This document shows, in pieces, positions 51,502 through 59,025 of a stretch of DNA of 64,000 nt. Positions within the stretch are counted from its first letter, which is position 1. Each line of letters opens with the position of its first letter. A program made the position numbers and the translations under genes. Below the pieces are notes generated by a model that was not told where the DNA came from, ran no database searches, and saw nothing but the letters and a program-made list of their open reading frames with translations. The DNA comes from Streptomyces parvus (lineage in GTDB: Bacteria > Actinomycetota > Actinomycetes > Streptomycetales > Streptomycetaceae): contig NZ_CP135079.1 in NCBI RefSeq assembly GCF_032121415.1, positions 1,364,001 to 1,428,000 on the forward strand, read 5' to 3'.

Positions 51502-53328
51502 ATGCCGTTGAACCGCAGGACGTTTCTGGGCCGTTCGGCCGCCGCGGGTGCGGGTGTGGCGATGGCGGGCGGTGCGGTCGTCGGCTCGGCGGGTGCGGCG
51601 CAGGCCGCGGGGCAGGGCCACGGGCATGGTCATGGGCGGCCTGCGAAGCGGTACTCGTTCACGGTGATGGGCACGACCGACCTGCACGGGAACGTCTTCA
51701 ACTGGGACTACTTCACGGACAAGGAGTACGACGACTCCGCCCACAACGACGTCGGTCTGGCGAAGATCTCGACGCTGGTGGATCAGGTGCGCCGGGAGAA
51801 GGGGCGCCGGAACACGCTGTTGATCGACGCGGGTGACACGATCCAGGGCACCCAGTTGTCGTACTACTACGCGAAGGTCGATCCGATCACGGCGCGGCGT
51901 GGTCCGGTGCATCCGATGGCGCGGGCGATGAACGCGATCGGTTACGACGCGGCGGCGCTCGGGAACCACGAGTTCAATTACGGCATTCCGGTGCTGCGGA
52001 AATTCGAGGAGCAGTGCGATTTTCCGCTGCTGGGGGCGAATGCGCTGGATGCGAAGACCTTGCGGCCGGCGTTCGCCCCGTATGTCATCAAGCGGATGCA
52101 CACGCCGTGCGGGCGCGATGTGCGGGTGGCGGTGCTGGGGCTGACGAATCCCGGCATCGCGATCTGGGACAAGGCGAACGTGGGCGGGAAGATGGTGTTC
52201 CCGGGTCTTGAGGAGCAGGCGGCGAAGTGGGTGCCGAAGCTGCGGTCGATGGGTGCGGACGTGGTGATCGTCTCGGCGCATTCGGGTTCTTCGGGGACGT
52301 CGTCGTGGGGTGACCAGTTGCCGTACGTGGAGAACGCGGCGGCTCTGGTGGCGGAGCAGGTGCCGGGGATCGACGCGATTCTGGTGGGCCACGCGCATGT
52401 GGAGATCGCCGAGCACTTCGTGACGAACAAGGAGACCGGCAAGCGGGTCGTGCTGTCGGAGCCGGCGAAGTGGGGGCAGCGGCTGACGCTGTTCGACTTC
52501 GACCTGGTGTGGGAGAGGGGCCGCTGGACGGTGGAGAAGGCCGGCTCCCGCGTGCTGAACTCCAACACGGTGCCGGAGGATCCGGAGGTGACGTCGCTGC
52601 TGCGCCGCGAGCACCGGAAGGTGGTGGAGTACGTCAACCAGGTGATCGGTACGTCGGTGGTGGCGATGTCGACGGCGGACGCGCCGTGGCAGGACGAGCC
52701 GATCATCGACCTGATCAACCAGGTGCAGACGGAGACGGTGAAGGCGGCGCTGGCGGGCGGGGAGTACGCGGCGCTGCCGGTGCTGTCGCAGGCGTCGTGC
52801 TTCTCGCGGACGGCGGGGATTCCGGCCGGTGATGTGACGATCAAGGACGCGGCGGGGCTGTATCCGTTCGAGAACACGCTGGAGGCGCGGGCGATCACGG
52901 GCGCCCAGCTGAAGGACTACCTGGAGTATTCGGCCCGGTATTACGTACAAACGTCTGCGGGCGGTCCGGTGGACACGGCGAAGCTGACGAACGCGGGCGG
53001 GATTCCGGACTACAACTACGACGCGGTGTCGGGCGTGACGTACGACATCGACATCGCGAAGCCGGCGGGTTCGCGGATCGTGGGTCTGTCGTTCGAGGGT
53101 AAGGCGATCGACCCGGCGGCGCGGTTCGTGTTCGCGGTGAACAACTACCGGGCGAGCGGTGGGGGGAACTTCCCGCATGTGCCGGGTGCGCAGCAGCTGT
53201 GGGCGAATTCGGACGAGATCCGGAACACGATCATCGGGTGGGTGCGCGCGAAGGGGTCGGTGGACCCGGCGGCGTTCGCTTCGGTGGGGTGGCGGCTGAC
53301 GCGTGAGGGGACGCCGGTCTTCCCGTAA
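51502..53328 (+). CDS. Tat-exported 5'-nucleotidase/2',3'-cyclic phosphodiesterase (608 aa)
   Basis: The N-terminus NRRTFLGRSAAAGAGVAMAGGAVVGSAGAAQA is a twin-arginine signal (RRTFLGR). The metallophosphatase domain (about 50-350) has GTTDLHGNVFNWDYF, IDAGDTIQGTQLSYY, GNHEFNYG, VIVSAHSG and LVGHAHVEIAEHF, the dinuclear metal ligands. The C-terminal 5'-nucleotidase domain (about 380-600) has ASCFSRTAGIPAGDVTIKDAAGLYPFENTL and VNNYRASGGGNFP, where stacking residues bind the base. It releases nucleosides and phosphate outside the cell. GAGGAGTGAAGAG precedes the ATG. Confidence 0.95.
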   Translation: MPLNRRTFLGRSAAAGAGVAMAGGAVVGSAGAAQAAGQGHGHGHGRPAKRYSFTVMGTTDLHGNVFNWDYFTDKEYDDSAHNDVGLAKISTLVDQVRREKGRRNTLLIDAGDTIQGTQLSYYYAKVDPITARRGPVHPMARAMNAIGYDAAALGNHEFNYGIPVLRKFEEQCDFPLLGANALDAKTLRPAFAPYVIKRMHTPCGRDVRVAVLGLTNPGIAIWDKANVGGKMVFPGLEEQAAKWVPKLRSMGADVVIVSAHSGSSGTSSWGDQLPYVENAAALVAEQVPGIDAILVGHAHVEIAEHFVTNKETGKRVVLSEPAKWGQRLTLFDFDLVWERGRWTVEKAGSRVLNSNTVPEDPEVTSLLRREHRKVVEYVNQVIGTSVVAMSTADAPWQDEPIIDLINQVQTETVKAALAGGEYAALPVLSQASCFSRTAGIPAGDVTIKDAAGLYPFENTLEARAITGAQLKDYLEYSARYYVQTSAGGPVDTAKLTNAGGIPDYNYDAVSGVTYDIDIAKPAGSRIVGLSFEGKAIDPAARFVFAVNNYRASGGGNFPHVPGAQQLWANSDEIRNTIIGWVRAKGSVDPAAFASVGWRLTREGTPVFP

Positions 53329-53360
53329 CTCCGTACTGCGTCGGGTGTGAGCTGTTCGTT

Positions 53361-53396
53361 CGGCCCGGGTCTCCCCGTCTGTGGGGGCCCGGGCCG
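53361..53396. terminator. Bidirectional terminator between the nucleotidase gene and the desB-like gene
   Basis: CGGCCCGGG (53361-53369) pairs with CCCGGGCCG (53388-53396), and inner CCCC/GGGG extend the stem. It sits between convergent stop codons. Confidence 0.65.
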
Positions 53397-53413
53397 TTCG
53401 CTGTCCCCGGGGG

Positions 53414-54841
53414 TCAGAGGGACTGGCTCAGGGGGACGAGCTCGGGGCTCTGGGCGGGGATCGCCGGGGGGTGGGGGGTGAGGCCGAAGGTGGTGAAGGC
53501 GGTGCGTTCGGGGAGGGGGTAGGGGTTGGCGCCGGTGAGGTTGTTGAGGATGGTGGCGGCGCGCCAGGCGGCGAGGCCGAGGTCGGGGGCGCCGACTCCG
53601 TGGGTGTGGCGTTCGGCGTTCTGTACGTAGACGTGTCCGGTGACGGTGGGGGCGAGGACGAGGCGGTACTGGTCGTCGATGCGCGGGCGGTGGGAGGAGT
53701 CGCGGCGGAGGTAGGGGTCGAGGCCGCCGAGGATGGCGTCGAGGGGGCGTTCGCGGTAGCCGGTGGCGAGGATGACGGCGTCGGTGGTGAGGCGGCTGCG
53801 GGTGCCTTGCTGGGTGTGTTCGAGGTGGAGTTCGACGCGGGTGTTGGCGAGGCGTCCGGCGGTGCGGACGTGGACGCCGGGGGTGAGGGTGGCGTCGGGC
53901 CAGCCGCCGTGGAGGGTGCGGCGGTAGAGCTCGTCGTGGATGGCGGCGATGGTGTCGGCGTCGATGCCTTTGTGGAGCTGCCACTGCCGGGGGACGAGTT
54001 CGTCGCGGGCGGATTCGGGCAGCGCGTGGAAGTAGCGGCTGTAGTCGGGGGTGAAGTGCTCCAGGCCGAGCTTCGAGTACTCCATGGGGGCGAAGGCCTG
54101 GGTGCGGGCGAGCCAGTGGATCTTCTCGGCGCCTTCGGGGCGGGCGCGCAGGAGGTCGAGGAAGATCTCGGCGCCGGACTGGCCGGATCCGATGACGGTG
54201 ATGTGGTCGGCGGCGAGGAGCCGTTCGCGGTGGCGGAGGTAGTCGGCGGAGTGGAGTACGGGGACGGCTTCGGCTTCGGCGAGGGGTTTGAGGGGTTCGG
54301 GGACGAAGGGTTCGGTGCCGATGCCGAGGGCGATGTGGCGGGTGTAGGCGCGGCCGAGTGCTTCGGCCTCGCCGTCGCGGTCGAGTTGGGTGAAGTCGAC
54401 TTCGAAGAGGGCGCGGTCGGTGTTCCAGCGGACGGCGTCGACCTGGTGGCCGAAGTGGAGGCCGGGGAGTTGTTCGGTGACCCAGCGGCAGTAGGCGTCG
54501 TATTCGGCTCGTTGGATGTGGAAGCGCTCGGCGAAGTAGAAGGGGAAGAGGCGGTCGCGGGTGCGGAGGTAGTTGAGGAAGCTCCAGGGGCTGGTGGGGT
54601 CGGCGAGGGTGACGAGGTCGGCGAGGAAGGGGACTTGGAGGCTGGCACCGTCGAGGAGGAGGCCGGGGTGCCAGTGGAAGGCGGGGCGCTGTTCGTAGAA
54701 GGTCGCGGCGAGGGGGCGGGGGTCGCCGGGGGCGGCGGGGATGGTGTGGGCGAGGGCGGCCAGGGAGAGGTTGAAGGGGCCGATGCCGATGCCGACGAGG
54801 TCGTGTGGCTGGTCGGGTTCGTGGGCGGGCCGGTCGGTCAT
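53414..54841 (-). CDS. Lysine/ornithine (cadaverine) N-monooxygenase, DesB-like (475 aa)
   Basis: This flavin-dependent N-hydroxylase uses FAD, NADPH and O2 to hydroxylate a primary amine for hydroxamate siderophores. FAD motif DLVGIGIGPFNLSLAAL lies at about 14-30, followed by FHWHPGLLLDGASLQVPFLADLVTLADPTSPWSFLNYL (substrate region). NADPH motif ITVIGSGQSGAEIFLDLL is at about 210, and the C-terminal ATGYRERP is the family TGY box. The ATG overlaps the stop of the upstream decarboxylase gene (ATGA). In desferrioxamine clusters desB is followed by desC and desD; here the next gene is a convergent nucleotidase, so the pair is incomplete. Confidence 0.92.
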   Translation of the reverse strand: MTDRPAHEPDQPHDLVGIGIGPFNLSLAALAHTIPAAPGDPRPLAATFYEQRPAFHWHPGLLLDGASLQVPFLADLVTLADPTSPWSFLNYLRTRDRLFPFYFAERFHIQRAEYDAYCRWVTEQLPGLHFGHQVDAVRWNTDRALFEVDFTQLDRDGEAEALGRAYTRHIALGIGTEPFVPEPLKPLAEAEAVPVLHSADYLRHRERLLAADHITVIGSGQSGAEIFLDLLRARPEGAEKIHWLARTQAFAPMEYSKLGLEHFTPDYSRYFHALPESARDELVPRQWQLHKGIDADTIAAIHDELYRRTLHGGWPDATLTPGVHVRTAGRLANTRVELHLEHTQQGTRSRLTTDAVILATGYRERPLDAILGGLDPYLRRDSSHRPRIDDQYRLVLAPTVTGHVYVQNAERHTHGVGAPDLGLAAWRAATILNNLTGANPYPLPERTAFTTFGLTPHPPAIPAQSPELVPLSQSL

Positions 54842-56304
54842 CGCGGGGTCTCGCCTTCCGTGGGGTGAGGGGTGGGGTGGGTTGCGGCGGGGGCGGGCGC
54901 TGGTGACGCCGGTGCGGGTGGGCCGGTGAGGAGGCCGGCGGTGGTGCCGGCGACCAGGGCCAGGAGGGTCTGGAGGTCCTGGGGCGTGGTGTGGGGGTTG
55001 AGGAGCGTCGCCTTGAGCCAGAGGCGGCCTTCGGCGTGGGCGCGGCCGAGGACGGCGTGGCCGCGTTGGAGGAGGGTGCGGCGGACGGTGGCGACGGTGT
55101 GGTCGTCGGCGCCGGTGGGGCGGAAGAGGACGGTGCTGATGGTGGGGCGGTCGTAGAGGTCGAGGGCGGGGGTCTGGGTGATGAGATCGGCGAGGTGGTG
55201 GGCGGTGGCGATGGTGCGGTCGACGAGGTCGGCGAGTCCCCTGCGGCCGAGTGCCTGGAGGGTGACGGCGATCTTGAGGGCGTCGGGGCGGCGGGTGGTG
55301 CGCAGGGAGCGGCCGAGGAGGTCGGGGAGGCCGGCTTCGGTGTCGTCGTCGGCGTTGAGGTAGGGGGCGTGGTGGTGGAGCGGGGTGAGGTGGTGGTGTT
55401 CGGGTACGGCGAGGAGGCCGGCGGATGCGGGCTGCCAGCCGAGTTTGTGGAGGTCGAGGGTGACGCTGTGGGCGCGGTCGAGGCCCTGGAGGAGGGGGCG
55501 GGCGGTGGGGCTGAAGAGGAGCGGTCCTCCGTAGGCGGCGTCGATGTGGAGTTCGGCGTCGTGGGTGGTGCAGAGGTCGGCGATGGCGTCGAGGGGGTCG
55601 ATCTCGCCGGTGTCGGTGGTGCCGGCGGTGGCGACGACCAGGAGGGGGCGGTGGAGTTCGGTGAGGGCGTCGTCGAGGGCGGCGAGGTCGAGGGTGCCGG
55701 TGGGGGCGGGTACGACGACCGGTTCGGGGAGGCCGAGGAGCCAGGCGGCGCGGGCGATGCTGTGGTGGGCGTTGGCGCCGCAGACGGTCTGGACGGGGCC
55801 GTGGCGTTCACGGGCGAGGAGCAGGGCGAGTTGGTTGGCCTCGGTGCCGCCGGTGGTGACGACGGCGTCGGGTGAGGGGGCGCCGGGGTAGATCTCGGTG
55901 GCGAGTGCGCTGGTGAGGTCGGCTTCGAGGGCGGAGGCGGCGGGGGCCTGGTCCCAGGAGTCCATGGAGGGGTTGAGGGCGCTGGCGGCGAGGTCGGCCG
56001 CTGCTGCCAGGGCGAGGGGCGGGGTGTGCAGGTGGGCGGCGCAGTGGGGGTGGGCGGGGTCGGCGGCGCCTGCGGCGAGGGCGGTGACGAGGGCGCGCAG
56101 GGCGTGGTGGGGGCCGGTGCCGTGGTCGGGGATGAGGGGGTGGGTGGCGGTGCGGGTGCGCGGGGTGACGGTGTCGGGTCCGCCTGCGGGGAGGGGCCCG
56201 CCGCGGAGGGCCGCGCCGTCGTGGAGTGCGGCGAGGACGGTGTCCAGGAGGGGGCGCAGTGCGGCGGGGCCTGCGGTGCCTCCGGCGAGGGGCGGGGTGG
56301 GCAT
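54838..56304 (-). CDS. PLP-dependent lysine/diaminobutyrate-type decarboxylase, DesA-like (488 aa)
   Basis: This group II (glutamate/tyrosine/DABA-type) decarboxylase would supply cadaverine or a related diamine to the DesB-like hydroxylase. Motifs: NPSMDSWDQAPAASALE, VVTTGGTEANQLALLLARE, VCGANAHHSIARAAWLLGLPEP, VATAGTTDTGEIDPLDAI, HIDAAYGGPLLFS and SVTLDLHKLGWQPASAGLL, with the Schiff-base Lys in DLHK. The C-terminus is an Ala/Pro-rich tail. ATG 56304 is the start; the frame upstream to 56385 crosses the promoter region. No iron box was found upstream, but three 21-bp repeats and two dyads are present. Confidence 0.9.
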   Translation of the reverse strand: MPTPPLAGGTAGPAALRPLLDTVLAALHDGAALRGGPLPAGGPDTVTPRTRTATHPLIPDHGTGPHHALRALVTALAAGAADPAHPHCAAHLHTPPLALAAAADLAASALNPSMDSWDQAPAASALEADLTSALATEIYPGAPSPDAVVTTGGTEANQLALLLARERHGPVQTVCGANAHHSIARAAWLLGLPEPVVVPAPTGTLDLAALDDALTELHRPLLVVATAGTTDTGEIDPLDAIADLCTTHDAELHIDAAYGGPLLFSPTARPLLQGLDRAHSVTLDLHKLGWQPASAGLLAVPEHHHLTPLHHHAPYLNADDDTEAGLPDLLGRSLRTTRRPDALKIAVTLQALGRRGLADLVDRTIATAHHLADLITQTPALDLYDRPTISTVLFRPTGADDHTVATVRRTLLQRGHAVLGRAHAEGRLWLKATLLNPHTTPQDLQTLLALVAGTTAGLLTGPPAPASPAPAPAATHPTPHPTEGETPR

Positions 56305-56388
56305 GGGTGGGGTGGTCCTTCGGGTGCGCGGGGGTGGACATGCCAGCTTGCCCCTGGTTTCGGGTGGCGCGGCCGAAGAGCCCAACGA

Positions 56389-56400
56389 TTCGAACTCGAA
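56389..56400. promoter_or_regulatory. Dyad TTCGA-AC-TCGAA upstream of the desA-like gene
   Basis: A perfect 5-bp inverted repeat with a 2-bp spacer lies ~85 bp upstream of the desA-like ATG, in a less GC-rich patch. It could be an operator; no known regulator consensus was matched. Confidence 0.35.
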
Positions 56401-56461
56401 AGGGGTACTGGCGGCCGGAGCGGTCGGGTCCGGCCGGGCGGGGGCGGTATGGGTGTGCGAC

Positions 56462-56524
56462 TGCTGGACCGGTGTGCGGGGGTGCTGGACCGGTGTGCGG
56501 GGGTGCTGGACCGGTGTGCGGGGG
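56462..56524 (+). repeat. Three perfect 21-bp tandem repeats
   Basis: The 21-bp unit starting TGCTGGACCGGTGTGC and ending in five Gs occurs three times without mismatch at 56462-56482, 56483-56503 and 56504-56524. It lies in the 310-bp intergenic region (56305-56614) between the divergent desA-like and HATPase genes. Confidence 0.95.
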
Positions 56525-56543
56525 CCACCTCACCTTCTCAATG

Positions 56544-56571
56544 AGTGAATTGCAGATTTATGCAATTCACT
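56544..56571. promoter_or_regulatory. Strong AT-rich dyad AGTGAATTGCA-N6-TGCAATTCACT
   Basis: Perfect 11-bp arms (56544-56554 and 56561-56571) flank the spacer GATTTA. It is strikingly AT-rich for this genome and lies 43 bp before the HATPase ATG. It is a likely operator for a dimeric regulator. Confidence 0.65.
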
Positions 56572-56614
56572 ACATGCTGTACAGGTCGTTTCCCCCTGAC
56601 AGGGAGCCCGCGCG

Positions 56615-57055
56615 ATGCTCACGCCGCCCGATCCGCTGCCGTACAGGCATGTGCTGACGCTGCCCGCGACGGGGCAGGCCGTGCGCGTCGCCCGGGAGAC
56701 CACCGAACAGGTGCTGGAGCAGTGGGGGGTGGCGGCGCGGGAGCCGTGCCGTGATCCGGCGCTGCTGATCCTCAGTGAGCTGGTGGCCAACAGCGTGCGG
56801 CATGCGGCGGCGCTCTCGCCGCAGGTGACGGTGGTGTTCGCGGGCGGCCCGGACACGTTCGCGTTCGGCGTGCACGACCGTCATCCGTACCGCCCGGCGC
56901 TGTTCGCTTCCGCCGGGATGGCGCCGGGGCGGGGGCTGGCGACCGTGATGGAGCTGACCCATGGCCTGGGCGGCAGCGCGGTGGTGCGGGGCGACGCCGA
57001 CGAGGGCGGCAAGAGCATCTGGGTCACCCTGCCGCTGCGGCGCGGCCTCCGGTGA
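56615..57055 (+). CDS. RsbW-like ATP-binding regulatory protein (146 aa)
   Basis: A stand-alone HATPase_c domain of the anti-sigma-factor kinase type that is abundant in streptomycetes. LLILSELVANSVRHAA is the N-box (Glu and Asn for Mg-ATP), VHDRHPYRPAL is the G1-box position (Asp present, Gly degenerate), GRGLATVMELTHGLG is the G2-like box, and WVTLPLRRG ends the fold. No antagonist or sigma gene is adjacent. The CDS begins MLTPPDPLPYRHVLTLPATGQAVRVARE, and AGGGAG lies 9 nt upstream of the ATG. Confidence 0.88.
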   Translation: MLTPPDPLPYRHVLTLPATGQAVRVARETTEQVLEQWGVAAREPCRDPALLILSELVANSVRHAAALSPQVTVVFAGGPDTFAFGVHDRHPYRPALFASAGMAPGRGLATVMELTHGLGGSAVVRGDADEGGKSIWVTLPLRRGLR

Positions 57056-57164
57056 CCCTCGGGTACCCGCCCGGGGTGCGAAGGCGCGAGGATGAACCCA
57101 TGGAGAAGAGTTCAGGTCAGCAGTGGTGCGGCGGGCTTCCGTCGCACGGAACGGGGTGCCGCAG

Positions 57165-57530
57165 GTGAGCACGCCGCTGTACCGGTTGAAGGCGGAGTTC
57201 TTCAAGACGCTGGGGCACCCGGTCCGGATCCGGGTGCTCGAACTGCTCAGTGAACGCGATCACGCGGTCTCGGAGATGCTGAACGAGGTGGGGGTCGAGG
57301 CCGCCCATCTCTCGCAGCAGTTGGCCGTGTTGCGCCGGTCCGGTCTGGTGACGGCCCGGCGGGAGGGATCGGCCGTCCACTACACGCTGGCCGATCCGGG
57401 GGTGGCGGAGCTGCTGCGGGTGGCTCGGACGATTCTGACCGGGGTGCTGGCGGGCCAGGCGGAGCTGCTGGCCGACCTCAGGTCGGGGAACGACGGCCCG
57501 GACGATGCTCGTCCGGGCGGTTCCGCATGA
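57165..57530 (+). CDS. ArsR/SmtB-type winged-helix repressor (121 aa)
   Basis: LYRLKAEFFKTLGHPVRIRVLELLSERDHAVSEMLNEVGVEAAHLSQQLAVLRRSGLVTARREGSAVHYTLADPGVAELL, summarised here as helix-wing segments, is the classic ArsR fold: recognition helix HLSQQLAVLRRSGLV and wing ARREGSAVHYTL. There is no CxC metal site, so it is not an obvious metal sensor. GTG 57165 starts VSTPLYRLK; GTG 57123 would add 14 residues, and neither has a good Shine-Dalgarno. It sits between the HATPase gene and a PucR regulator. No transport or redox target is adjacent. Confidence 0.85.
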   Translation: MSTPLYRLKAEFFKTLGHPVRIRVLELLSERDHAVSEMLNEVGVEAAHLSQQLAVLRRSGLVTARREGSAVHYTLADPGVAELLRVARTILTGVLAGQAELLADLRSGNDGPDDARPGGSA

Positions 57531-57682
57531 GGTGGGGGAGCTGCTCCAGCCCATGAGGGCGACAGCTACCGCCCTCTGCGGCGATGGCTGTCCCGGCGAG
57601 GCATCCGGCATCGTGTCCCCGCGGGATGGCCGATGCCCTATGCCGATCTGTGGAACGTTCATGCCCCCTATACAGTGCCGGG

Positions 57683-58936
57683 ATGGTTTCGGAGCTGCAG
57701 CGCCTCGTCGACTCGTTCGGTGCCCGCCTCGGCCGGTCGATCGCCGTCGACGACGCGCGACTCAAACTGCTCGCGTACAACGCGCACACCGGCGATGTCG
57801 ACGATGCCCGGATCGAGTCGGTCATGCACCGTGGTGTGTCGACAGCGCTGGTCGCGCACGTCTGCGAGCAGGGCGCCGCCCGGGCTTTCGACGTCTTCAC
57901 TCTCGCGCCGTGCCCCCGGATCGGCATCACGATGGAACGGGTCGGTATGCCGATCCGCTACGACGACGCCCTGCTCGGCTACGTATGGCTGATCGGTTCC
58001 GACGGTCCGGTCGGCGACGGGGCCGTCGAGTTGCTGCGGGAGGCGGCTGCGCAAGCCGCCCTGGTCCTGCACCGCGCCCGCCTGGGCGCCGAAGTGACTC
58101 ACAGCCGTGCCAGGGAGCTGGTCCGCGACCTGCTCGCCCCGGACCAGGCGCTCCGGGCGGAGGCGGGTGTCGCACTCGTCGAGGAGGGACACGCCGTGGC
58201 CGGCCCGGTCGCCGTCCTGGTAGCCGTGGTGGGCGAGACGGACGAGTCCCCGGCCGAAGAACGCCGTCTGGCCCTGGAGCTCGCGGTCGACCGCTGTCGA
58301 CGGCGGCTTCCTCCCTCGCGCGGATTGATCCTGACGCGTCCGGATCACGCGCTTCTGCTGACCCTCTGGCCCGGGGCGCGCTCCCGGGTCATCGAGCGCG
58401 ATGCCGCCGAGCTTGCCGAGGTGCTGCGCCAGAAGCTGGTCGCGGAAGTCGGCCCGGGACGGGCCGCCCAGTGCTGGGTGGGCGTGGGCGGGCCACGCCC
58501 ACGCCTCACGGAGGCCCTCTCTTCCTACGAGGAGGCCCGCCGGGCCGCCGAGGTCGCCCGTATCACGGGCACCCTGGGCCACGTGGTGGCTCATGCACGG
58601 CTGGGGGCGTACGCGCTCTTGGGAAAGCTCACCCCGGACGAGCTTGCCGAGAGCATCCCCCCGGGGCTGCGACCCCTGCTTTCGAACCCCGCGCACAGAG
58701 GGCTGGTGGAATCTCTGAGGGTGTATCTCGATCACGCCGGCGATGCCCGGCATGCCGCCACCGCCCTGCATGTCCACCGCTCCACGCTGTACAAACGGCT
58801 GCACCGCGTTGAGCAGCTGACTGGACTGCGACTGGACGTCGGCGATGACCGACTGGCGGCGCATCTCGGCCTGAAAGCGGCAGAGTTGCACCCCCGTTTG
58901 CCGGCATCGACGGATGCGCCGGACGTGGTGTTCTGA
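57683..58936 (+). CDS. PucR/CdaR-family transcriptional regulator (417 aa)
   Basis: The N-terminal half (VSELQRLVDSFGARLGRSIAVDDARLKLLAYNAHTG...) resembles a GAF-like sensor domain. The central region has the GGDEF-like CdaR fold (CWVGVGGPRPRLTEALSSYEEARRAAEVAR), and the C-terminus carries the PucR helix-turn-helix VYLDHAGDARHAATALHVHRSTLYKRLHRVEQLTGL. PucR-type proteins activate purine, amino-acid or sugar-acid catabolic genes. TATACA lies 7 nt before the ATG at 57683, so the mRNA is probably leaderless or nearly so. It is convergent with the FAD oxidoreductase gene, a plausible target. Confidence 0.9.
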   Translation: MVSELQRLVDSFGARLGRSIAVDDARLKLLAYNAHTGDVDDARIESVMHRGVSTALVAHVCEQGAARAFDVFTLAPCPRIGITMERVGMPIRYDDALLGYVWLIGSDGPVGDGAVELLREAAAQAALVLHRARLGAEVTHSRARELVRDLLAPDQALRAEAGVALVEEGHAVAGPVAVLVAVVGETDESPAEERRLALELAVDRCRRRLPPSRGLILTRPDHALLLTLWPGARSRVIERDAAELAEVLRQKLVAEVGPGRAAQCWVGVGGPRPRLTEALSSYEEARRAAEVARITGTLGHVVAHARLGAYALLGKLTPDELAESIPPGLRPLLSNPAHRGLVESLRVYLDHAGDARHAATALHVHRSTLYKRLHRVEQLTGLRLDVGDDRLAAHLGLKAAELHPRLPASTDAPDVVF

Positions 58937-59025
58937 GCACGCGCAGCAGCTGCGGCGACGCCGCTGCGGGCCTGCCCCGTGCCGCAACGCGACGGTCAAG
59001 GCCCTGCTGATGTGCGCTGCGCACG

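Noticed and set aside
53145..56528. 1127-aa Pro/Ser/Arg-rich frame over the desAB-like genes
   Set aside because: It is a frame-shifted shadow of the two recognised enzymes, with low-complexity composition only.
56526..56537. AGGTGAGG half-site upstream of the desA-like gene as an iron box
   Set aside because: Only the left half matches the DmdR/IdeR-type consensus; the other half (AACCTAA) is absent.
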